A stretch of 16,737 bases of DNA from Verrucomicrobiaceae bacterium (GTDB taxonomy: Bacteria > Verrucomicrobiota > Verrucomicrobiia > Verrucomicrobiales > Verrucomicrobiaceae): the NCBI GenBank assembly GCA_947463285.1, contig CANHTV010000027.1, positions 1-16,737 on the forward strand, given 5' to 3'. The position numbers and the translations under genes were made by a program. This document shows, one piece after another, positions 8,021 to 15,300 of this stretch. Within the stretch, counting starts at the first letter, position 1, and every line of letters begins with the position of its first letter. A model generated the notes under the pieces. That model was not told the origin of the DNA, did no database searches, and was given only the letters and a program-made list of their open reading frames with translations.

Positions 8021-9312
8021 TGAAAAACGCTGACCTAGATCCCTTTAGCTCCAACCGGGTGGCCTTCACGGTCATCGACGGTGGTGTCACTGCTCCTCGT
8101 GGTTTCCGTGCCGCAGCCATATCTTGCGGCATCAAAAACCCTGAAGCTACACGGCTTGATCTGACCCTGATCTCCTCAGACGTACCCACGGTCACCGATG
8201 CGGTTTTCACCACCAACAAGGTGCGTGCCGCCTGCGTGCGTGTCTCGCAGCAGCATATCAAGGACAGCGACACCCGCGCCATCATCGCCAACAGCGGCAA
8301 CGCCAATGCCTGCACCGGTCCACAGGGGATCCAGGATGCCAAAGCCATGTGCAAAGCCACCGCTGAATCTCTCGGCGTGCGCATGCGTCAGGTCCTCGTC
8401 TGCTCCACCGGTATTATCGGCATGAACATGCCCATCCAGCGCATCACCCCGCGCATCGGTGAGTTGGTGGAGAAGCTCTCCCCTGAGGGCAGCGATGACG
8501 CCTCCCGCGCCATCATGACCAGCGATACCAAGCCAAAAACTTATGCCATCGAAGTCCCGCTGGATGGTGGTCGCAGCTTCCGCATTGGCGGTATCGCCAA
8601 AGGCGCAGGCATGATCTGCCCCAACATGGCCACCATGCTTTCCTTCATCACCACGGATGCCAAGGTCTCCAAGGATGAACTCAAGCGCGCCATGCGTTTC
8701 GCCGTCGATCAATCCTTCAATCGCATCACCATTGATGGCGATACCAGCACGAACGACACCGTCATTGTCATGACCAACGGTCAGGCGGACGCACCTGCCA
8801 TCAAGAAAGGCTCACCTGAGGCCGAGATCTTCCGCTGTGCCCTGCAAAAAGTCATGATGGAACTGGCCAAAATGATTGTCGGCGATGGCGAACGCGTGAC
8901 CAAATTTGTTGAGATCCGCGTCCGCAACGCCCGCACCCAAGCTGACGCCAAAAAGGCCGCCGAAGCCGTGGCCAAGTCCCTGCTCGTCAAATGCTCCTTC
9001 AACGGCAGCGACCCCAACTGGGGCCGCATCATCCATGCCGTCGGTTACTCTGGTGCCCGCATTCGTGAGGAGCTCATCGACATCTACTTTGGCGGCATCC
9101 TTGCCTGCAAAGGAGGTCTGACATCTCCCACACCCGTGGCCGAGTTGGAAAAGGTCGTCAAAGAGCCACGCTTCTCCGTCACCATTGACCTGAACAGCGG
9201 CAGCGCCAACCACATCGTCTATACCACCGACCTCTCCGAAGCCTACGTGGACTTCAACAGCAGCGAATACTCCGCCGCCATCCACGCCAAGCGCCAGAAA
9301 GGCTTGGTGTAA
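8020..9312 (+). CDS. argJ: Bifunctional ornithine acetyltransferase / N-acetylglutamate synthase (ArgJ)
   Basis: 430 residues, near the usual 400-430. ArgJ moves acetyl from N-acetylornithine to glutamate, recycling the acetyl group of the arginine pathway; many forms also make N-acetylglutamate from acetyl-CoA. The self-cleavage site is intact: KGAGMICPNMATML (194-207), where Thr205 would become the N-terminal nucleophile of the beta chain after cleavage behind Ala204. Other family landmarks are NSGNANACTG (91-100), CSTGIIG (128-134), TIDGDTSTND (237-246), NGSDPNWGRI (328-337) and the C-terminal DFNSSEYSA. The start overlaps the argC stop by one base (TGATG) and has no Shine-Dalgarno sequence, so it probably depends on re-initiation. 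Whether it is mono- or bifunctional cannot be told from sequence. Confidence 0.96.
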   Translation: MKNADLDPFSSNRVAFTVIDGGVTAPRGFRAAAISCGIKNPEATRLDLTLISSDVPTVTDAVFTTNKVRAACVRVSQQHIKDSDTRAIIANSGNANACTGPQGIQDAKAMCKATAESLGVRMRQVLVCSTGIIGMNMPIQRITPRIGELVEKLSPEGSDDASRAIMTSDTKPKTYAIEVPLDGGRSFRIGGIAKGAGMICPNMATMLSFITTDAKVSKDELKRAMRFAVDQSFNRITIDGDTSTNDTVIVMTNGQADAPAIKKGSPEAEIFRCALQKVMMELAKMIVGDGERVTKFVEIRVRNARTQADAKKAAEAVAKSLLVKCSFNGSDPNWGRIIHAVGYSGARIREELIDIYFGGILACKGGLTSPTPVAELEKVVKEPRFSVTIDLNSGSANHIVYTTDLSEAYVDFNSSEYSAAIHAKRQKGLV

Positions 9313-9361
9313 GGGGCTGGCGTCAATCTTCTCCAATCCTGGAAGGAATCGCATTGCGGTT

Positions 9362-9376
9362 CCGGCTCAGAGCCGG
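9362..9376. terminator. Short GC hairpin between convergent argJ and dus
   Basis: CCGGCTC and GAGCCGG (9362-9368 and 9370-9376) form a 15-bp palindrome; in practice a stem of 5 bp with a 5-nt loop. It sits in the 139-bp gap between the argJ stop and the dus stop, where a bidirectional terminator is expected. On the plus strand it is followed by tcgtttct, a poor T-tract. The rest of the gap holds nothing else I can support. Confidence 0.4.
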
Positions 9377-9451
9377 TCGTTTCTAGATCATGTATCCAGA
9401 GATGTACCCACTCTTGATGACAGAAGTTCGTTAAGTTTAGTCTTCGGTCGC

Positions 9452-10480
9452 TCATTTCAGCTCCGCAAAGCCACAGAAGACGTGGGAGTCTGCGGGTGGG
9501 CGCAGTGGTAGCGGGTCGATGTTATCGAGGTGCTCATGGCAGGCAGCCCAGAATTCTTCCTCGTTGGTGACGCGGCGGATGCGGTGCTCTAGCGCGCCTT
9601 CCGCGATGCCTGTGGTGATGAAGACCATGTAACGCTTCATTTTCTGCACGTGCAGGCGGCCTTCAAATCGGGGGTGAAAGGCGGCGGTGACATCATAGAG
9701 TGCGTGGATGTAGTCCAGCATGTCGCGCTTGGTAAAGGTGCGTGTCTCTCCGCCCTCCCAATGGGCACGGAGCTGCTCAAAGAGCCATGGATGGCGGATG
9801 GCGCCGCGCCCGAGCATGAGCCCGGCTGCCTGGGTGTGCTTGAGGTAGGCCAGACCGGTGGGGACATCGACGACGTTGCCATTGGCAATGACGGGGCAGG
9901 GCATGGCCTGCACAGCGGTGGCGACGCACTCGGGATGCACGGGGGTTTTGTAGGCATCCCGGACGGTGCGTCCGTGGATGGTGAGCATTTGCAGGTCATG
10001 CTTCAGAAAGACCTCTAGCAGTCTGGGGAACTCGGATTTGTCTGCAAAGCCGACGCGGCATTTGACGGTGAAGCGGCCCTGGATGTTTTGCCGCAGGGCG
10101 CTGAGGATGGTGTCCACTCGCTCTGGCTGGCGCAGCAGGCCGCCGCCTGCATCTTTGCGACAGACGACGGGAGCAGGGCAGCCGAGGTTGAGATCGATGC
10201 CCGCAATGGGGTGCGTCTCGAGCTGCTTGGCGATGCGAATGAGGGCCGGAATGTCTTGGCCGATCATCTGGGCCAGCACGGGTTTGCCAGTGTCGTTTTC
10301 CGTGATGGATTTGAGGATGGTGGCGTCCAGCTTAGAGTCCTGCGTGACGCGGATGAACTCGGTGACATACAAATCTGGCCCGCCGTATCTCGCCATGAGG
10401 CGCATGAAGGGGAGGTCAGTCACGTCCTGCATGGGGGCTAGGACGAGGGCTGGGCGGTGAGTGGGCAAAAGATCGCGCAT
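9452..10480 (-). CDS. dus: tRNA-dihydrouridine synthase
   Basis: 342 residues, in the normal range for Dus proteins. It is an FMN-dependent TIM-barrel enzyme that reduces specific uridines in tRNA to dihydrouridine with NADPH. Visible motifs are APMQDVTD (15-22) at the flavin site, DLNLGCPAP (96-104) with catalytic Cys101, KDAGGGLL (109-116), VKCRVGF (139-145), TIHGRT (167-172), IANGNV (198-203) and MLGRGAIRHPWLF (222-234) at the FMN phosphate. The rather long C-terminal helical part is where family members read their tRNA. I cannot say whether it corresponds to DusA, B or C. It follows the GcvH-like gene by 12 bp and is probably the last gene of that operon. Confidence 0.94.
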   Translation of the reverse strand: MRDLLPTHRPALVLAPMQDVTDLPFMRLMARYGGPDLYVTEFIRVTQDSKLDATILKSITENDTGKPVLAQMIGQDIPALIRIAKQLETHPIAGIDLNLGCPAPVVCRKDAGGGLLRQPERVDTILSALRQNIQGRFTVKCRVGFADKSEFPRLLEVFLKHDLQMLTIHGRTVRDAYKTPVHPECVATAVQAMPCPVIANGNVVDVPTGLAYLKHTQAAGLMLGRGAIRHPWLFEQLRAHWEGGETRTFTKRDMLDYIHALYDVTAAFHPRFEGRLHVQKMKRYMVFITTGIAEGALEHRIRRVTNEEEFWAACHEHLDNIDPLPLRPPADSHVFCGFAELK

Positions 10481-10492
10481 GAGGTAAGCGCT

Positions 10493-10969
10493 TTATTCTT
10501 CAGCTGACTCCTCGCCGTGGCCTTCTTCAGCCATTTTGTGAATGATACCACTGAGATATTCGATGTAGCCATGAACGTCGAGGTGGTCTGCCTCGGGCTG
10601 CCCTTTGACGGCGTAGAGCCAGCCGACCTCGTAGGGATCTGAGCGCACGACGCAGGCGTCTTGTTTGAGGTAGGGATTTCCCTCCACGAAGCTACCATTC
10701 ATGACGCAATAGACATCGGAGGCTGCTTTGAAGCCTTCCACCCAGCCGATGTTTTGGCCGGGCTCGACGGCTTCGCCGAGCTGTTTTTTCCACTCGCAGT
10801 CCACCAACTCTCCGAGCATTCGGGTGGCGAATTTGGTGAAACCGACTCGCCAGATGCCTTCTTGTCCCTCGGCGGGTGCCATCCAGTAATGGGATCGCGA
10901 GTAGCTGTAGCTTTCAGGAAAACGGGCTGAAAAACGGGCGTGCTTGAAGCGGACGGTCGGGAGCGACAT
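10493..10969 (-). CDS. GcvH-like single-domain lipoyl carrier protein
   Basis: 158 residues. The stretch 22-123 aligns by eye with glycine-cleavage H protein: YSRSHYWM in place of the usual YTKEHEWV, IWRVGFTKFATRMLGELVDCEW for the first sheet, GWVEGFKAASDVYCVMNG carrying the predicted lipoyl-lysine Lys81, NPYL, and DPYEVGWLYAVK near the end. About 35 extra residues follow, with an acidic Glu-rich tail. H proteins carry a lipoyl group between partner enzymes; here no gcvT, gcvP or lipoyl ligase is near. It sits between a PQQ-like propeller gene (30 bp upstream) and dus (12 bp downstream). It may be the ordinary H protein encoded away from its partners, or a paralogue with another role. The lipoyl fold is well supported; the pathway is not. 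Confidence 0.82.
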   Translation of the reverse strand: MSLPTVRFKHARFSARFPESYSYSRSHYWMAPAEGQEGIWRVGFTKFATRMLGELVDCEWKKQLGEAVEPGQNIGWVEGFKAASDVYCVMNGSFVEGNPYLKQDACVVRSDPYEVGWLYAVKGQPEADHLDVHGYIEYLSGIIHKMAEEGHGEESAEE

Positions 10970-10999
10970 GGGGTAGGGGAAAGCGGTGCTGTTTGGACG

Positions 11000-12202
11000 T
11001 TACTTGGTGGCGTCTAGGCAGACGACGTGACCAGGGGTGTTGCGGGCAAAGAGCTGTCCATTGGCCAGCACGGGGGCGCTCCAGCAGCGTCCGCTGAGGA
11101 TCTGGGCGCGGCTGATTTCATCAAACTTTTCGGCGCTGGCTTTGGCGATGACGAGCTCGCCTTTCTCCGTGAGGATGATGAGGCGACCATCTGCGGCCAT
11201 GAGGGAGCCAAAGCCGATGGATTTCTCAGACCAGAGTTCTTTGCCGTCGGCGAGGCTGACGCACTTCAGGGAACAGCGGCTGTTTTGGTCGCCATCAATG
11301 CCATACAGATGCTCACCAATGAGGATGCTGGAGTTGAACTGGTTTTTGAGGACTTTGTTTTCCCAGACTTTCTCGGGCTGGCTGGCGGTGAGCTTCAGCA
11401 GAGTGCAGCCTTTGTTGTAGCCACTGGAGATGAACAGCTGGTCGCCGCTGAGGATGGGATCAGCTGCATTGACGCCATAGCGGGTGTTCCATTTGTAAGA
11501 CCAAGCTGGGGTGCCGTTCGTCACATCCACGGCCACATAGCTGTCGCCTGAGCCAATGATGGCCAGCTTTTTGCCATCACGGGTGATGGGGTAAGGCGTG
11601 GAGTAGCCTGCGCTGTCGGTTTCACTTTTCCAGACAATCTTGCCCGTGGTCTTTTCCACAGCCATTCCAGCTTTCCCCACATTCAGGATCAGCAGATCTC
11701 CCTGCACGAGAGGCGCGCTTGCAAAGCCCCAGTCCGGGATGTTGGCCTCGGTTTCCTTCTGCACATTCTTTTCCCAGACGACCTTGCCTGTAGCTGCTTC
11801 AAAGCAAAACAGATCGCCCCAACGGCTGAGCTGATAGACTTTGTCGCCATCCACGGTGGGCGTGGCGGAGGTCCCGCCTTCGTAATATTTGTCACCAAGG
11901 TCAGCCGCGTACTCATGCTTCCAGATCACTTTGCCGGTTTTGGCATCAAGGCAAAAAACGCTGTCTCTGTCATCCGCATGACCCGTGGTGAAGACTCGGC
12001 CAGCACCGACAACGAAAGAGGAGAAACCGAGCCCCACCTCTGCCTCCCATAGCACCTTGGGTTCGCCACTGAGCTTCCAGTCCTTTTCAGCCGAGATGCC
12101 ATCCAGAGTCGGTCCACGCCATACTGGCCAGTCAGCAGCCTGAGATAATGAGGCCACGAGTGCGACCAAGGAAAAGCAGGTGAGGGGAAGCGCAGTTTTC
12201 AT
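11000..12202 (-). CDS. Secreted PQQ-like beta-propeller repeat protein
   Basis: 400 residues. Residues 1-22 form a Sec signal peptide ending SQA before Ala23-Asp-Trp. The mature protein starts with WPVWRGPTLDGIS, typical of this secreted family, followed by about seven blades. The recurring turn is a DAKTGKVIWKHE-type motif (also EAATGKVVWEKN, EKTTGKIVWKSE, DVTNGTPAWSYK and SLADGKELWSEK). These are PQQ-like (YVTN/WD40-type) repeats. No PQQ-dehydrogenase catalytic residues or calcium site are evident, so an enzymatic role is doubtful and binding or scaffolding is likelier. It is the first gene of the minus-strand block and diverges from uvrA. The family is abundant in Planctomycetota and Verrucomicrobiota. 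Confidence 0.9.
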   Translation of the reverse strand: MKTALPLTCFSLVALVASLSQAADWPVWRGPTLDGISAEKDWKLSGEPKVLWEAEVGLGFSSFVVGAGRVFTTGHADDRDSVFCLDAKTGKVIWKHEYAADLGDKYYEGGTSATPTVDGDKVYQLSRWGDLFCFEAATGKVVWEKNVQKETEANIPDWGFASAPLVQGDLLILNVGKAGMAVEKTTGKIVWKSETDSAGYSTPYPITRDGKKLAIIGSGDSYVAVDVTNGTPAWSYKWNTRYGVNAADPILSGDQLFISSGYNKGCTLLKLTASQPEKVWENKVLKNQFNSSILIGEHLYGIDGDQNSRCSLKCVSLADGKELWSEKSIGFGSLMAADGRLIILTEKGELVIAKASAEKFDEISRAQILSGRCWSAPVLANGQLFARNTPGHVVCLDATK

Positions 12203-12397
12203 GAGGGCGGAGAAATACGCGCCAGCCGGGGCCTATCGCAACTAACCATTTCTTCTAATCCTTATAGCTTGTGGGTTCATTAAGGGGGCGGACGTCCTTC
12301 CATTTTTAAGCTGATGTATCATCAAAGTCTTCCAATTGATCGAGTTTCAGGCCCGGCTTGCACTCGATGAACGTAGCCTCTACCTACCGACTCCCCC
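12203..12397. promoter_or_regulatory. Divergent control region of the PQQ-like gene and uvrA
   Basis: This 195-bp gap must hold promoters in both directions. For the minus strand, TATAAG (complement of 12261-12266) is a fair -10, but no good -35 lies 16-18 bp before it. On the uvrA side is a 13-bp perfect palindrome, TGATG-tat-CATCA (12312-12324), and an inverted 6-mer pair ATCGAG (12339-12344) and CTCGAT (12363-12368). I found no TGTTC-N4-GAACA box, the LexA site reported for Verrucomicrobia. uvrA is preceded by a C-run, not a ribosome-binding site. Confidence 0.4.
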
Positions 12398-15300
12398 ATG
12401 CCGAAAAAAGCTGCCGCTAAATCTCCGACTGCTCCCGCCCTCTCCGATGTCATCCAGGTCCGGGGGGCTCGGCAGAACAACCTGCGCGGCTTCGACCTCG
12501 ACATCCCTTTATACAAGCTCAGCGTCGTCACTGGCCCGAGTGGCAGTGGGAAGTCCTCGCTTGCCTTCGACACGGTCTATGCGGAGGGACAGCGGCGCTA
12601 TGTGGAGACCTTTTCCCCTTACACGCGGCAGTTTTTCGAGCGGATGGACAAGCCGACGGTGGATGCCATCCACGGTATTCCGCCCGCCATCGCCATTGAG
12701 CAGGTGAACAACATCCGCTCCACACGCAGCACCGTCGGCAGCATTACGGAGATCAATGATTACCTGAAGATGCTCTTCCCCCGCCTCGCCGAGGCGACCT
12801 GTCCCGAGTGCCATCGCCCTGTGCGCCCGGAGACGGCGGAGAGCATCCAGCGCGAGTTGCTCACCGCCCATGTCGGCACCCAGGCTCTCGTTGGCTTCAA
12901 CGTGCCCGTGCCGAAAGACACGAAGATCGAGGACTTCTTCCCCTTTCTCCAAGCCCAGGGCTACCTCCGCCTCTGGATCTACGGCGAGCTGATCCGCACC
13001 GACGAACCCGCCGCCATGAAAGGCCGCAAGCTCCCATCCATGGTGCTCGTCGTGCAGGACCGGATCACCCTGGAAAAAAAGCACACTGCCCGCCTCAGCG
13101 AAGCTATCGAAGCGGCGCTGCGGCTGGGAAAAGGCCAGATCTCCGTGGTGTTTGGTGATCTCAAATCTGAAATCTCGGATCTCAAATCCTTCTCCACCGA
13201 CTGGCGCTGCGCCGACTGCGACCTGAAGCTCCCCGCGCCCACGCCCGGCCTCTTTTCCTTCAACAATCCCATCGGCGCCTGCCCCACCTGCAAAGGCTTT
13301 GGCCGCACGCTCGGCATGGATTTGACCAAAGCGATGCCTGACGAGTCGCTCAGCATCCGTGGCGGACTCGTGAAAGCTTTCTCTGGCAACACCTACCGCG
13401 AAAGCCAGGACGACCTCGAACGTGCGGCAAGGCGTAGGAAGATCGATCTCGATACGCCCTTCTGCGATCTGCCCGCCGAGCATCAAAAATGGCTCATCGA
13501 AGGCGAGGACAAAGACCCCGAGCGCGCCTGGAGCAATGGCGAGTGGTATGGCGTCAAAGGCTTCTTCAAATGGCTCGAAGCCCGCGCCTACAAGATGCAC
13601 GTCCGCATTTTCCTCAGCCGCTTCCGCGCCTACACGACCTGCCAGGATTGCGATGGTGGACGCCTGAAAAAGGACTCCTACAACTTCCGCGTCGTCGGCA
13701 AAACCATCGCCGACCTCTGGAACCTGCCCGTCACCGACCTTCTGCCACTCGTGCAGAGCCTGCCCGCCACCGACAACGCCACCACGATGCTGCGCGATGA
13801 GATCGCCAGCCGCCTGAGCTACCTCGACCGCGCCGGGCTCGGCTACATTCACCTCGATCGCCAAACTCGCACGCTCAGCGGCGGCGAACTCCAGCGCGTG
13901 AACCTCACCACCTGCCTCGGCGCGAGCTTGGTGAACACCCTCTTCGTCCTCGACGAACCCAGCATCGGCCTGCATCCGCGCGACATCGGCCGCCTCATCG
14001 GCGTCATGGAAGGCCTGCGAGACAAAGGCAACACGCTCCTCGTCGTCGAGCACGAAGAAAGCGTCATGCGTGCCGCCGACAACATCATCGAGATCGGCCC
14101 CGGCCGCGGCGACAAAGGCGGCCAACTCGTCTATTCCGGCGAGCTGGATGGCCTGCTTTTCAAAAAAGGTTCCCTCACCGGGGATTACCTCTCGGGAGTG
14201 AAGTCGATTCCGATTCCGGCTCAGCGGAGACCCGTCACTCCTGCTTCAGGAAATCATAAAACAAAAATCGTAAATCATAAATGGCTCAGCCTCCGCGGTG
14301 CCCGCCAAAACAACCTCAAGAACGTCGATCTCGACATTCCACTCGGCGTCTTCTGCTGCATCACGGGCGTCTCGGGTTCAGGCAAAAGCACGCTGATTCA
14401 CGAAGTCCTCTACCGGAACCTCCAGCGCCTTCGCGGAGAGGTTTGTGAAGACGAACCGGGGAAGGTGAAGAGCATCAGCGGTGTCGAACAACTCAGCCAG
14501 GTCATCATGGTGGATCAGTCGCCGCTGGCTCGCACTCCGCGCAGCACTCCGGCGGTTTACATCGGTGCCTTTGACACCATTCGCCAGATCTTTGCCGACT
14601 GCGAAGAAGGTCTGGAGCAGGGAGTCACGGCTGGCTTTTTCTCCTTTAACAGTGGCGATGGACGCTGCGAGCGCTGTTCGGGCACGGGTTATGAAAAGAT
14701 CGAGATGCAGTTCCTCAGCGATCTCTTCGTCACCTGTCCCGAGTGCGATGGCAAACGCTACCAACCGCACGCCTTGAAGATCCGCCTGAACGGCAAAAAC
14801 ATCCACGACGTGCTCGGACTGACCATCGAGGAGGCAGTGGAGTTCTTTAGCCCGCTCGAAGGCACGCTGAAACGCCGTGCCAAGGTGGTCACGGATCAAC
14901 TCCGTATTCTCGTCGAAGCCGGACTCGGCTACCTGAAACTCGGTCAGCCGCTCAACACCCTTAGCGGTGGTGAAGCGCAGCGCCTGAAGCTCGTCGGCCA
15001 TCTCATCGACTCTGCCAAACAGCCGCCGATCAACAGCAAAACCAGCCTTCTGTTGCTCGACGAACCCACCACCGGGCTGCACTTCGATGACATCGCCCTG
15101 CTGGTGAAACTGCTCCAGCGCCTCGTCGATGAAGGCAACAGCCTCATCGTCATCGAGCACAATCTCGACGTCATCCAATGCGCCGACTGGGTCATCGACC
15201 TCGGTCCCGACGGCGGAGCTGCTGGCGGCCAAATCGTCTCGGTGGGCACGCCGGAGGAGGTTTCGGAGTGTGAGGAGTCGTGGACGGGGAGGTATCTCAA

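Noticed and set aside
12509..14125. Antisense open frame of 538 codons opposite uvrA
   Set aside because: It mirrors the GC-rich uvrA codons, has no recognisable domain, and the plus strand encodes unmistakable UvrA motifs throughout.
14205..14219. GATTCC repeated twice in uvrA as another heptamer module
   Set aside because: The period is 6 bp with only two units, coding for Ser-Ile-Pro-Ile-Pro; it does not fit the 7-bp design.
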